From: Nitrincola sp048264025
GTDB lineage: Bacteria > Pseudomonadota > Gammaproteobacteria > Pseudomonadales > Balneatricaceae
Assembly: GCF_048264025.1 (NCBI RefSeq)
Contig: NZ_JBLXDN010000001.1
Location: forward strand, 379,877 to 443,876
DNA length: 64,000 nucleotides
Reading direction: 5' to 3'
Shown: positions 15,254 through 24,309 of the stretch, in pieces
How positions within the stretch are numbered: position 1 is the first letter of the stretch
Layout: each line of letters begins with the position of its first letter
Position numbers and translations under genes: made by a program
The notes under the pieces: model-generated
Database searches by the model: none
Told to the model about the DNA's origin: nothing
Seen by the model: the letters and a program-made list of their open reading frames with translations, nothing else

Positions 15254-16861
15254 ATGAAACGTAGAGACTTTATGCGCCTGGGTGCGCTGGGGCTATTAAC
15301 CCTGACACCCCTTACTACTTTTGCCATGTCCAAACACCATCAGGGTAGTGGTACTAACCTGATGGTGCGGCAATTACCTGAACACCTACCGCTAAGACAA
15401 CTACCGGAAATAGAAAACTTTTCTTCCGGTACTGATTTTAAAACCCGGCTCACCTTGGCACCAACGCCAGTGGAACTGACGGGGCCGGAGCACACTGAAC
15501 TCTGGCTATACAACAACCAGATCACCCCGTTGATCCAAGTGACTGAAGGAGATAGCGTGGAAATCCAGGTGGACAACCACCTACATCAGCCAACCACTGT
15601 GCACTGGCATGGTCTGAAAATTCCAAACTCAGAAGATGGCGGCCCACATGATCTAATAGCGCCTCACCAGAGTCGGACTTACCGCTTTCAGGTGAAACAG
15701 GGTAACGCAGGGCTTCACTGGTTTCATCCCCATCCACATGATTACCTGGCCGACCAAATCGCACACAGCATGGCGGGCGCCTTTCTGGTTAAGCCCTACC
15801 AGGACCCCTTACCAGCGGATCTGCCTGCCTATTTGCTGATGGTAACTGACCTGCGACTGGACTCACAGGGACAGGTTGCCCCACATACCCATGTGGACTG
15901 GATGAACGGTCGTGAGGGCGATATATTGCTGGTGAATGGTCAGCGTAACCCTAAACTGGAACTGGCTCCAGGCAGCACCCTGCGACTGCGGATGATCAAT
16001 GCCTGCGCCGGACGCTACCTGCGCCTGGCTCTGGACAAGCTCCCGATGCAGCTCATTGGTACCGACGGCGGTTATCTGGAGCAGCCGGTAGATCTGGATG
16101 AGCTGTTACTGGTGCCCGGTCAACGTTGTGATCTGTTGATCAAACTCAGTGACGAGCCCAATCAATCCTTTGTTCTGCAAAAACGCCCCTATGACCGCGA
16201 CTGGATGGGACCGAAACCTGCACACTATCTCACCACAGAAACCCTGATGACACTGGCAACCAACACGGCTACGCTGGCCCCGGCCATTGCGCTGCCGCAA
16301 CGCTTGACTGAGATTGAACCCTTAGCAGAGGCACAAGTACATCGTCAGGTGGAGTTGTCCGAGATTATGCCTGGCCATGTTATGTCATCAACAGGTCAGG
16401 ACAGTGCTCGTCATGAAAGTGCAGGCCATGAGAGTAACGCCGGCCATCAAGGGCACGGCAACCACGGCAACCACGGCAACCACGCTGAGTCTGGATCCGC
16501 AGCGATGATGACTGGGCGTCCCCCGATTGCTTTTTTAATCAATGGCGAATCCTTCACCCCCGGCCAGATCATGTTTACTGGCAAAGTCGGGCAGATTGAA
16601 GAGTGGGAGGTGTTCAACAATTCACATATGGACCATCCTTTCCATATCCACGGCACCCATTTTCAGGTGGTGGCTGAACAGAGTGAGGAGGGGGAATGGC
16701 AACCACCAGCCTACCGAGCCTGGCTGGACACAGTGAACCTGAAACCAAAACAACGACTGAAACTGCGGCTGGTATTTGATGAAGCCGGCGAGTGGATGTT
16801 CCACTGCCATATTATTGAACACGAAGAAATGGGTATGATGGCCAGCATACTGGTGCAATAA
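15254..16861 (+). CDS. multicopper oxidase (CueO/CopA-type) with Tat signal
   Basis: 535 residues. The N-terminus (MKRRDFMRLGALGLLTLTPL) is a twin-arginine signal, so it folds with copper before export to the periplasm. Copper ligands are all visible: HWHGLKIP, HWFHPHPHD, HPFHIHGTHF and the C-terminal HCHIIEHEEMGMM that holds the type 1 and trinuclear sites. A His/Met-rich insert at residues ~375-420 (HESAGHESNAGHQGHGNHGN) resembles the Cu(I)-capturing insert of CueO. The likely job is oxidation of Cu(I) to the less toxic Cu(II). It sits between the small His/Cys-rich protein and a DUF411 protein, a copper-resistance context. Confidence 0.93.
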   Translation: MKRRDFMRLGALGLLTLTPLTTFAMSKHHQGSGTNLMVRQLPEHLPLRQLPEIENFSSGTDFKTRLTLAPTPVELTGPEHTELWLYNNQITPLIQVTEGDSVEIQVDNHLHQPTTVHWHGLKIPNSEDGGPHDLIAPHQSRTYRFQVKQGNAGLHWFHPHPHDYLADQIAHSMAGAFLVKPYQDPLPADLPAYLLMVTDLRLDSQGQVAPHTHVDWMNGREGDILLVNGQRNPKLELAPGSTLRLRMINACAGRYLRLALDKLPMQLIGTDGGYLEQPVDLDELLLVPGQRCDLLIKLSDEPNQSFVLQKRPYDRDWMGPKPAHYLTTETLMTLATNTATLAPAIALPQRLTEIEPLAEAQVHRQVELSEIMPGHVMSSTGQDSARHESAGHESNAGHQGHGNHGNHGNHAESGSAAMMTGRPPIAFLINGESFTPGQIMFTGKVGQIEEWEVFNNSHMDHPFHIHGTHFQVVAEQSEEGEWQPPAYRAWLDTVNLKPKQRLKLRLVFDEAGEWMFHCHIIEHEEMGMMASILVQ

Positions 16862-16876
16862 CCCGCTAAGGAGAAA

Positions 16877-17341
16877 ATGATGAAAACCAAGTTTGCAATA
16901 ATCAGTACAGCCTTCCTCAGCAGCCTATTGCTGGTTCTGATCAGTGGCAACAGTGCAGCTGAGCCGGTAATGCAGGTTTACAAAAGTGAAACCTGTGGTT
17001 GTTGCCAGGACTGGATAGACCATATCGAAGCAGCCGGTATTCCTGTTGAAAGTACCAATTTGAACAACATGAACAGCAAAAAAATGGAGCTGGGTGTGCC
17101 TTCAGAACTGGCATCCTGCCATACCGCTGTGATTGACGGCTATGTGATTGAAGGGCATGTCCCAGCGTCAGATATCCTTCGTCTGCTGCGCGAAAAACCA
17201 GCCGTTACCGGCCTCACAGTACCCGGCATGCCTCACGGCTCACCGGGTATGGAAACGGGTCGGGAAGATCCCTATCAGGTGCTGGCATTTGACAGTAAAG
17301 ACAAAGAGTTACAAGTCTGGTCTGAGTATAACCAACCCTAA
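16877..17341 (+). CDS. DUF411 metal-binding periplasmic protein (CopG-like)
   Basis: 154 residues with a cleavable signal (…LLLVLISGNSAAEP) and the DUF411 core: VYKSETCGCCQDWIDH (CxCC metal site), a LASCHTAVIDGYVIEGHVPASDI block, and VPGMPHGSPGME. This family occurs in copper and silver resistance operons, where CopG is thought to control the redox state of copper. AAGGAG lies 8 bases before the ATG and the gene follows the multicopper oxidase by 15 bases, so they are co-transcribed. Confidence 0.9.
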   Translation: MMKTKFAIISTAFLSSLLLVLISGNSAAEPVMQVYKSETCGCCQDWIDHIEAAGIPVESTNLNNMNSKKMELGVPSELASCHTAVIDGYVIEGHVPASDILRLLREKPAVTGLTVPGMPHGSPGMETGREDPYQVLAFDSKDKELQVWSEYNQP

Positions 17342-17351
17342 CAACGGCCGA

Positions 17352-18182
17352 TCATGATCCACGCAATACCGGAGGTGCTTTGTTCGAGAGCACCTCCAGC
17401 TTCATCCCTGTAGTAATAATGCCCGGCTGCAGCACCAGCAGATTCTGCCCAAAGATAGCACCTCCCTTTTCCAGCCGTCGATGCGCCAGCAACGTCCGCA
17501 AAGGCTCCTGTGTCTGATCAAACTCGCGACTGCCGGGTGGCAGAGTAATCAACTTACAACGCTCACAGGGTGCATGAGCACGAAGGCGCACATCACCGAT
17601 GGCAATATCCAGCCAACCATCTTCGGCAAACGGAAGACTACCGGACACCACCAGATTAGCTCTGAACTGCTGCTTATCCACAGGCACAGGGCAACGTGTC
17701 TGCAACCAGTCAAGCGATGCCTCGGAGGTTAGCAACAGCGGGTAGCCATCCGCAAAACCCACCTGTGCATCGTCACAATCCTTAACTGGCCGTTGGCTTT
17801 GCTGACCAAAATACACCAGTTGGCAGTCAATACCGAGGAATCGGCTGATCCAGGCATTAGCACTGGCACCACAGGACTGGGCGGCAACCGTCTGCTTCCA
17901 GACCACAACATCCTGATACACCTCAGGAAAGTCAGCCGGTTGCAGCTGCAGTGCGGGAAAGCCTTCAGCCGCCAGCATCAACCCGGCTCCCACAGGGGTA
18001 GCCAGCAGATGAGTTAAAGCCGGATAACGTCGTGCGGTAATAAACTGCCCAGCAGGATCAGTCACCATATAACGCCGGTCAGCATCCAATCCCTGCGGTC
18101 CCACCCAGGCACGGCTCACCCGTAGCGGCGCACAGGATTTCACCGGATAGATAAACAGATCTGTTACAACCACATCAGCCAT
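17352..18182 (-). CDS. MOSC domain protein (YcbX/mARC-like molybdenum enzyme)
   Basis: 276 residues: N-terminal MOSC beta-barrel (DLFIYPVKSCAPLRVSRAWVGPQGLDADRRYMV) and C-terminal MOSC domain with the conserved Cys region (RANLVVSGSLPFAEDGW; RAHAPCERCKLITLPPGSR). Unlike E. coli YcbX it lacks the C-terminal 2Fe-2S ferredoxin domain, so an external electron donor would be needed. Such proteins reduce N-hydroxylated bases. It overlaps the GNAT gene by 8 bases, with GGGAGG before its ATG, and converges on the copper operon. Confidence 0.88.
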   Translation of the reverse strand: MADVVVTDLFIYPVKSCAPLRVSRAWVGPQGLDADRRYMVTDPAGQFITARRYPALTHLLATPVGAGLMLAAEGFPALQLQPADFPEVYQDVVVWKQTVAAQSCGASANAWISRFLGIDCQLVYFGQQSQRPVKDCDDAQVGFADGYPLLLTSEASLDWLQTRCPVPVDKQQFRANLVVSGSLPFAEDGWLDIAIGDVRLRAHAPCERCKLITLPPGSREFDQTQEPLRTLLAHRRLEKGGAIFGQNLLVLQPGIITTGMKLEVLSNKAPPVLRGS

Positions 18183-18429
18183 GCTGAGCCTCCCGTTTCA
18201 GAAACTTATCCACATACCAGCAACTGGCTTCAATCTGGTAATCCTGCTCACGTGCCCAGGCCAACCCGGCACGCACCAGCTGTTCAGCTATACCCCGGCC
18301 CCGCAGAGATTCCGGTACATAGGTATGGGTAAAATCTATCTGGTTTCCACGAAGAGCATAATCCAGAACCGCATCAACACCGGCTTCAGTCATGACAAAG
18401 CGGTGTTGTGAAGGTTGATGTTCAATCAC
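18175..18429 (-). CDS. short GNAT-type N-acetyltransferase (YjdJ/NATD1-like)
   Basis: 84 residues, the length of the minimal GNAT/COG2388 family. It shows the acetyl-CoA loop VPESLRGRGIAEQLVRAGLAWARE and the late CWYVDKFLKRE block typical of YjdJ and human NATD1. Starts at a GTG at 18429 with AAAGGAATTCCT upstream. Cytoplasmic acetyl-CoA binding is likely; the acceptor is unknown. It is translationally coupled to the MOSC gene. The ~270 bases beyond (18430-18698) are AT-rich and show no gene. Confidence 0.88.
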   Translation of the reverse strand: MIEHQPSQHRFVMTEAGVDAVLDYALRGNQIDFTHTYVPESLRGRGIAEQLVRAGLAWAREQDYQIEASCWYVDKFLKREAQHG

Positions 18430-18698
18430 AGGAATTCCTTTATTTGCTTAGGATAACTCAATTCATACTGATCAGATCAGTCATCACCAGCGCCAGTATT
18501 ACTTACCCTGAAAAGCAACACAACTCACCCCCTCGGCAACAAAATAAAAATGGGTTTAATAATCTATATATTGTATGCGACCACATCTATGCTATTCGGC
18601 TATCCAACAATTGACAAAGGCTAACCCCCTATGTGAATATTCAATAGCTATACAAAATACATGGACTTTATGTTTTGGCTAGGGATACGCCTCTTGAT

Positions 18699-19982
18699 AT
18701 GAAACCTTATCTCGGCTTCTGTCACCTAACTCATGGTGATAATCTTTTTACACTCATCAGTGCAGCACTCTGCAATCATGCCAATGAGTTTGAGTCCTTA
18801 ATTTCTACAGAAATTGCCAAAAATGGCTATTGGTTACATTGGGTTAACGATGTTCTTCCAGCCGACCAGTGGCTTTTAAAACACCCTGACGAATGGGGTG
18901 ATGTGCTGTTATGCAGTTTAAGCGAAGCCTGTCCCATCGTGCTGGGTCCTCTTGAACCGCTGAACAAGACGCCACAGCCAGGGGTCAATATTCTTGAAAT
19001 TGAACACCTGGAGCCAATCGAACCGTTAGATAGTCAGCTAGGTCTCGATCCCAAAAAATATGTACCTGATATTCTGAGTGATGCTTTGTTTGGTCAGCCA
19101 ACCCCTACCGATGCTGAGCAACTTCATTATCAGCAAGCTTTACCCGTAATGAAAACCTATGCATTGCTGGATGCTGCAAAAATGCCTTACTTACTGCCCG
19201 ATCTTTTGCAGGCGTCAGGCTTTCACTATGAGTCACTGTTTCAAGGTACTCTACAGGATGAGATTAGCCATCATGCACCTTACCTGGTCGAGCTGGAGCA
19301 AGGGCATCGATTTACCCAACAATTATTCACCGGTCCCCAAGGCATTCTTGGACTATGGGAAAAGTCACTCGGTATCTTCATCCGGACACGCGCCGAGTTT
19401 TCAGCGCTGCGGCATCATCTGCGCAAGTTTACCCGCTTACAAAATGCACAGGGTAAAGGGTACTTTTTTCGCTTTTGGGAAAAAACCAGCCTTCCGGCTT
19501 TAACCCATGGCCAACCCGCCGAGCTGGCTGAAGCGCTCCTTCAGGACACCAGTTATTTAGGGCAATATTGGCTTATCCCCCTTCCCGAAGACAACAAGGT
19601 TATCACCTTTAAACGGCATCCCGATCGTCATGGACAGCCAACAGTACCCGCTAAAATAACTGAGGAAATCTTAACGGCTTTCGATACGCATCTTGAACAG
19701 TTTCAAGACCAGCTGATGATCGATAATGCGCTAAAACATTTTGCTGATAATGAATTTACACCACCGGCACCGGATCAAGCGCACTTACTCAACTTGCTAG
19801 CATTTTTACGTACGGAAGGCTTTTCTGACAAACAAAAGCGCCAAGAAGCCATAGATCGCTATACGCATGCCTATTCACTCGGCCTTGCTGATCAGGCGCT
19901 GGCTATATTCAAAGAAAGCGCTCAGGGGCCGGCTATACGTCTTTGGCACGTGAATAACTTGATTAAGGATTCGAGCTCATGA
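18699..19982 (+). CDS. DUF4123 type VI secretion effector adaptor (Tap/TEC-like)
   Basis: About 427 residues. Residues ~150-280 contain a DUF4123 domain (KTYALLDAAKMPYLLPDLLQ, YESLFQGTLQDEISHHAPYLVEL, then the FFRFW...LP core near residue 265). DUF4123 proteins load effectors onto VgrG spikes of the T6SS. The first ~140 residues form an extra domain I cannot name, and the C-terminal ~120 are helical. The longest frame starts at a TTG at 18675; the ATG at 18699 after AGGGA is preferred, though the spacing is long. The stop overlaps the Tli4-like gene (ATGA). No VgrG, PAAR or T6SS structural gene is nearby. Confidence 0.75.
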   Translation: MKPYLGFCHLTHGDNLFTLISAALCNHANEFESLISTEIAKNGYWLHWVNDVLPADQWLLKHPDEWGDVLLCSLSEACPIVLGPLEPLNKTPQPGVNILEIEHLEPIEPLDSQLGLDPKKYVPDILSDALFGQPTPTDAEQLHYQQALPVMKTYALLDAAKMPYLLPDLLQASGFHYESLFQGTLQDEISHHAPYLVELEQGHRFTQQLFTGPQGILGLWEKSLGIFIRTRAEFSALRHHLRKFTRLQNAQGKGYFFRFWEKTSLPALTHGQPAELAEALLQDTSYLGQYWLIPLPEDNKVITFKRHPDRHGQPTVPAKITEEILTAFDTHLEQFQDQLMIDNALKHFADNEFTPPAPDQAHLLNLLAFLRTEGFSDKQKRQEAIDRYTHAYSLGLADQALAIFKESAQGPAIRLWHVNNLIKDSSS

Positions 19983-20893
19983 CCCTTATCCAACTTAAGC
20001 CACGCCTCCTGTGGCTACTCATACTCTTGGGAGCATCTACCATGGCTAACGCTGATGAATTCAAAACCTACTGTATAGGCCGTTTATTGATTGATATACC
20101 TGTCAGCTTTGAGCTCGTCAGTCAGGGTGGATGGGCCTATGTGAGTGAATTTGAACGCTTGGGGCCGGGTGGGCATGAAGAGGCTGAACGAATTTGGCGA
20201 GAGCGGATTAAAGCCTTGCAAGATAGAGCATTCACAGTTAGTGGTACAACTCAGGTTTACCGAGCATCTGAGATAGTAGGTGGTGTTTTTATCATTTCAA
20301 GACATGGTGACTTTTCCGTACTAGGCATAGAGTCTGGGGATGTATGGTTTGAGGACGCCTTTTTTTCATCTCAAGGAGTAGTTTTCCGTGCCGCCATCGT
20401 GATGGATGAAACTGACGCCGATACGCAACGCCAAAAATTACTCAGGGTCGCTAACGCGACCCGACCTCGTGAACCTGACGAGATCCCCAAAGGTGAAGGA
20501 AGCTGTGTAGAGGGTGCATTTATTGCACTGCCCCCTGAGGGGGAAGTTCAGGGTGCAACCTTTCGGCTTCCAAACGAGGATCCTATAGGTGTTCGGATCA
20601 GTTTTAGCCTTCGAAAACCCGGTGAAAGAAAACTCGATCTTGAAGCCGCTCAAAGTAATATAGGCAGCAGAATTACCATTGCTGGTCTTCCTGGCCGGTA
20701 TGGTAAAGATTACGGGCGTGAAATCTTCTATATGGCTTCCGTTGGTCAGCAAACGACAGATCAACAATTTGGGCTATCTCTGGATGTTCGTTATTTTGAT
20801 CGAAGACGACCCTTTGGAGCTGAACCCTATACTCGAGAAAAAGCCGACCAGATTTGGGACAGATTAGTCGACAGTGCAAGGATTAGAAGGTAA
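19979..20893 (+). CDS. Tli4-family type VI immunity-like protein
   Basis: 304 residues with a signal peptide (LLWLLILLGASTMANA) followed by FKTYCIGRLLIDIP, the conserved start of the Tli4 immunity family, and a second similar lobe ending in a C-terminal AEPYTREKADQIWDRLVDSARIR. Tli4 proteins neutralise Tle4-type phospholipase effectors in the periplasm. The start overlaps the adaptor stop by four bases, so the two are co-translated. No lipase effector gene follows; only a 31-codon frame is present. Confidence 0.75.
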   Translation: MTLIQLKPRLLWLLILLGASTMANADEFKTYCIGRLLIDIPVSFELVSQGGWAYVSEFERLGPGGHEEAERIWRERIKALQDRAFTVSGTTQVYRASEIVGGVFIISRHGDFSVLGIESGDVWFEDAFFSSQGVVFRAAIVMDETDADTQRQKLLRVANATRPREPDEIPKGEGSCVEGAFIALPPEGEVQGATFRLPNEDPIGVRISFSLRKPGERKLDLEAAQSNIGSRITIAGLPGRYGKDYGREIFYMASVGQQTTDQQFGLSLDVRYFDRRRPFGAEPYTREKADQIWDRLVDSARIRR

Positions 20894-20898
20894 TCACT

Positions 20899-20994
20899 AT
20901 GAGACACTCTTCAGTTCAATATTGCCCTGTACCTTGTAAACAAAATATTCAAGCAGAGGCTAAAATTGCACCGCTTGGATTAATAAATGCCTGA
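20899..20994 (+). CDS. 31-codon small ORF after the immunity gene, possible effector remnant
   Basis: An ATG at 20899 has AAGGT at a good 8-base spacing and lies 5 bases after the immunity stop. It encodes 31 residues beginning MRHSSVQYCPVPCKQNI before a TGA. The position is where a T6SS effector gene could sit, and the Cys-Pro-rich start resembles the leader region of some Tle effectors. It could be a truncated effector N-terminus, a real small protein, or chance. Confidence 0.35.
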   Translation: MRHSSVQYCPVPCKQNIQAEAKIAPLGLINA

Positions 20995-21143
20995 CCTCTG
21001 AGTGCTAAGTTGACATACATAGTCTGGCCCCCTACAGACTGGACAACACCACTCAATTGCTTAAGAATACCAAGCATCACATTGGTGTTCGGCTGCGGCC
21101 TGACCAATGGCATGAACCCACCCCCAACGCAAGGATACCGCGC

Positions 21144-21740
21144 ATGGAACTGTCTACGATTATCTTCATTGTGGTTGTCGCCGTTGTTGTCTTCTATGTC
21201 ATCAGTATTTTTAACCGCCTGGTGGCATTGAAGAACCGCTTTGAAAATGCCTTTTCACAAATTGAAGTCCAGTTGAAACGTCGCTATGACCTGATTCCTA
21301 ACCTGGTGGAAACCGCCAAGGGTTATATGCAGCATGAGCGAGAAACGCTGGAAGCGGTTACTGCCGCCCGCAATACCGCTATGGCCAGTTTACAAGCCGC
21401 GGCATCCAACCCTGGGAATGCGGCCGCCATCGGTCAGTTGATGAGTTCAGAAGGCGCTCTGCAAAGTGCACTGAGTGGGCTCAAGGTGACCATGGAAGCC
21501 TATCCGGATCTGAAAGCGTCTGAAAATATGCAGCAGTTATCCGAAGAGCTGATCACTACTGAGAATCGTGTATCCTTTGCACGTCAGGCGTTCAATGATG
21601 CGGTTATGGCTTACAATACCTACAAGCAGAGTTTTCCACAGCGGGTATTTGCCACCACCTTTGGTCATGCGGAAGATGCGTCATTGTTGGAGTTTGAAGA
21701 CAGTGCCGAAATTCAGGCGGCACCCAAAGTGTCCTTTTAA
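21144..21740 (+). CDS. lemA: LemA family protein
   Basis: 198 residues: one N-terminal membrane helix (TIIFIVVVAVVVFYVISIFN) then the LemA helical domain (LVALKNRFENAFSQIEVQLK, RRYDLIPNLVETAKGYM, TTENRVSFARQAFNDAVMAYN). The frame extends upstream to 21057, but the ATG at 21144 has AAGGA 8 bases before it and places the helix at the true N-terminus. LemA proteins are membrane-anchored, with the coiled-coil outside the cytoplasm. The neighbouring M48 peptidase is a very common partner, suggesting membrane protein quality control. Confidence 0.92.
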   Translation: MELSTIIFIVVVAVVVFYVISIFNRLVALKNRFENAFSQIEVQLKRRYDLIPNLVETAKGYMQHERETLEAVTAARNTAMASLQAAASNPGNAAAIGQLMSSEGALQSALSGLKVTMEAYPDLKASENMQQLSEELITTENRVSFARQAFNDAVMAYNTYKQSFPQRVFATTFGHAEDASLLEFEDSAEIQAAPKVSF

Positions 21741-21745
21741 TCCCA

Positions 21746-23716
21746 ATGAACTTTTTTGAACACCAAGACCGCGCCAGACGCAAAACACTGCAATTGGTTC
21801 TATTGTTTATTCTGGGTGTCATCAGCCTGATACTCACCCTGACCCTGGCGGTTGGGGTGTTTCTATATTTTCAGCAAGGCTCAGCGGGATCTACAGGGCA
21901 AGGGCAATTGCCCTCCGTCAGTCAGGTATTTTCTACAGAGCAGCTTCCATTACTTGGAGGTATCGCTCTGGCCGTTTGTGCCGTGGTGTTACTGGGGTCC
22001 TTGTTCCGGCGGATGCAACTGGGCAGTGGTGGTCATACGGTAGCCGAAGCCCTTGGCGGCCGTTTGCTCAATACCGCTACCCGCGATGCCAATGAACAGC
22101 GCATACTCAATGTGGTAGAGGAGATGGCGCTGGCTTCGGGCATTGCCGTTCCTCCTGTGTACTTGTTGGATGATGATTCAATTAATGCCTTTGCGGCGGG
22201 ATTTAACCCTCAGGATGCGGTTATCGGCATTACCCGTGGCGCCATTGAACTGCTTAGTCGTGACGAGCTGCAGGGGGTCATTGCCCATGAGTTCAGCCAT
22301 ATACTCCACGGTGATATGCGCCTGAATATCCGCCTTATTTCCTGGCTCTATGGTATTTTGCTACTCGGCCTGATCGGACGTTTCCTGCTCAGCAGTTTGC
22401 GCTACCGTCGGGTCCGCTCGCGTGACGACAAGAGCGCCGCGGTGATGATGCTACTTGGGGTTGGTTTATTGATTGTCGGGTATGCCGGTTCTTTCTTTGG
22501 TAACCTGATTAAAGCCGCCGTGAGCCGACAACGTGAGTTTCTCGCCGATGCCTCCGCCGTTCAATACACCCGCAACCCGCTGGGCATCGCCGGGGCACTG
22601 AAAAAAATCGGTGGCCATTCTGCTGGCTCTACGCTGAATGCACCTGGTGCTAATGAATTCAGCCATATGTATTTTGGCAGCTCCGGCAGCGCTGGCCTGA
22701 CTTCATTGCTGGCTACCCACCCACCCCTGGAAGAACGCATCAAGCGGGTCGATCCAGGCTGGAATGGCGAGCTGCCGCAACCTGAGCGGCCTACGCAAAA
22801 CGAGGTTTCGCAAGACGAGGCTCAGCCAACAGGATCAGGCGACATGAAAGCGTCGGCTTTGGCCGCTATGACTATGGCAGCAAGCAGCGTAAATGCCAAT
22901 CAGGCCGCTCAGCACTCTATGGCAGCCATGGGTGATCCCGATGCCGCCCATCTGGCCTATGCCCGCAATCTGCTGCAAGCTCTGGATGAGCAACTACTGA
23001 CGGCCGCTCACGAGCCTTTTTCGGCCAGAGCATTGATTTACGGTCTGTTGCTCAGTGACGATGCTCAGGTACGCGAACAACAACTGATACAACTTGAGCA
23101 GCAGGCCCATCCAGATACCTACGCCATGTTAAAGCAGCATCTGAACGCGCTGATCTCACTGGATGCCCGCCTGCGACTACCTCTGACAGACCTGGCCCTG
23201 CCCGCATTGAAGCAACTCACGGCTGAGCAATATAAGACCTTCAAGTCCTGTATGGATCTATTAATCCGCGCCGATAACAAGCTCAGTCTGTTTGAGTGGT
23301 CATTGCGTAAAATTGTTATAGGTCACCTGGAAGGTCGCCGCCAAAGCGCTAAACGCTTCAAGCTGAAAGACTGTCACCCTGAAATGCAACGGCTAATCAC
23401 CTTGTTCGCCCACGCCGGACACAGTGATCAAGCCACTGCAGCCAAGGCTTACCAGGAAGCAGCGGCGCAGCTACAGCTGCAGGGAGATTTCAGTCAATCA
23501 GAGCGTCCGGGTCTGAAGCAGCTGGAGCTGGATCTGAACAAACTGGCGCACCTGCGTCCCTTACACAAACCGGCACTGTTACAGGCGCTGGTCACCTGTG
23601 CCAGCCATGATGGCCGGATCAGTGTGACGGAAGCGGAGCTGCTGCGGGCCATAGCTGACTGCCTCGACTGCCCCTTACCCCCTCTACTTGCTGAAAAGGA
23701 CACCCATGGCGCTTAA
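21746..23716 (+). CDS. M48-family membrane zinc metallopeptidase (HtpX-like, long form)
   Basis: 656 residues. Two N-terminal membrane helices (residues ~15-45 and ~72-90), then the M48 catalytic motif HEFSHILHGDMRLN (HExxH), further helices at ~200 and ~240, and the third zinc ligand Glu in REFLADASAVQYTR. After residue ~340 comes a ~300-residue cytoplasmic extension with TerB-like helical character (LLQALVTCASHDGRISVTEAELLRAI), absent from HtpX itself. It lies 5 bases after lemA and overlaps yaeQ by 11 bases, forming one operon. Confidence 0.9.
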   Translation: MNFFEHQDRARRKTLQLVLLFILGVISLILTLTLAVGVFLYFQQGSAGSTGQGQLPSVSQVFSTEQLPLLGGIALAVCAVVLLGSLFRRMQLGSGGHTVAEALGGRLLNTATRDANEQRILNVVEEMALASGIAVPPVYLLDDDSINAFAAGFNPQDAVIGITRGAIELLSRDELQGVIAHEFSHILHGDMRLNIRLISWLYGILLLGLIGRFLLSSLRYRRVRSRDDKSAAVMMLLGVGLLIVGYAGSFFGNLIKAAVSRQREFLADASAVQYTRNPLGIAGALKKIGGHSAGSTLNAPGANEFSHMYFGSSGSAGLTSLLATHPPLEERIKRVDPGWNGELPQPERPTQNEVSQDEAQPTGSGDMKASALAAMTMAASSVNANQAAQHSMAAMGDPDAAHLAYARNLLQALDEQLLTAAHEPFSARALIYGLLLSDDAQVREQQLIQLEQQAHPDTYAMLKQHLNALISLDARLRLPLTDLALPALKQLTAEQYKTFKSCMDLLIRADNKLSLFEWSLRKIVIGHLEGRRQSAKRFKLKDCHPEMQRLITLFAHAGHSDQATAAKAYQEAAAQLQLQGDFSQSERPGLKQLELDLNKLAHLRPLHKPALLQALVTCASHDGRISVTEAELLRAIADCLDCPLPPLLAEKDTHGA

Positions 23717-24254
23717 AGCCCAGGTTATTAAAGCCCAGTTGCAAATTGCTGATATGGATCGACATCACTATCAGGATTATGCCCTGCGACTGGCACAACA
23801 CCCCTCGGAAACCGATGAACGCCTGATGATCAGACTCCTTGCGTTTGCCCTGAATGCATCAGAGCAGCTGGAGTTTGCCCGTGATCTCAGCGGCGAGGGT
23901 GGAGCAGAACTCTGGGCGCCCAACCTGCATGGGGGTATCGATCTGTGGATTATTTTCGGACAGGTGGATGAAAAATGGCTGCGCAAAGCCAGTCAGCAGG
24001 CCGGACACGTCAAGGTGTATACCTATGGCGGACGCAGTGTGCCTATCTGGTGGCAGCAAAATCAGCAGGCCTTGCAGCGTTACGAAAATCTGGAAGTCTG
24101 GGAAATCACCGATGACAGCGTCAAGGCGCTGGGCGCACTGGCAGACCGTAATCTACAACTGCAGATCAGCATCAATGAAGGACAGGTGTGGATCGCCGAT
24201 GCCAAAACCAGCGTGGCTTTGGAACCCAAATTACTCAAAGGCTTTAAGGCCTGA
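23706..24254 (+). CDS. yaeQ: YaeQ family protein
   Basis: 182 residues of the YaeQ family, which has a PD-(D/E)XK nuclease-like fold but no proven activity. Typical features are ADMDRHHYQDYALRLAQHPSETDERLMIRLLAFAL, the acidic-Lys core GGIDLWIIFGQVDEKWLRKAS, and VKVYTYGGRSVPIWW. The ATG at 23706 with AAGGA 7 bases upstream is chosen over a TTG at 23688; it overlaps the peptidase gene by 11 bases. Confidence 0.93.
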   Translation: MALKAQVIKAQLQIADMDRHHYQDYALRLAQHPSETDERLMIRLLAFALNASEQLEFARDLSGEGGAELWAPNLHGGIDLWIIFGQVDEKWLRKASQQAGHVKVYTYGGRSVPIWWQQNQQALQRYENLEVWEITDDSVKALGALADRNLQLQISINEGQVWIADAKTSVALEPKLLKGFKA

Positions 24255-24285
24255 TCCCTAACGCGGAATCAGGCCCCTGGCTTTT
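24248..24285 (+). terminator. terminator-like hairpin after yaeQ
   Basis: GGCCTGAT (24248-24255) pairs with ATCAGGCC (24268-24275), with a 12-base loop and a short T stretch (CTTTTC) beyond. It ends the lemA-M48-yaeQ operon against the converging dehydrogenase gene. Confidence 0.5.
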
Positions 24286-24309
24286 CTGAACAGCTAATCA
24301 AATCAGTGC

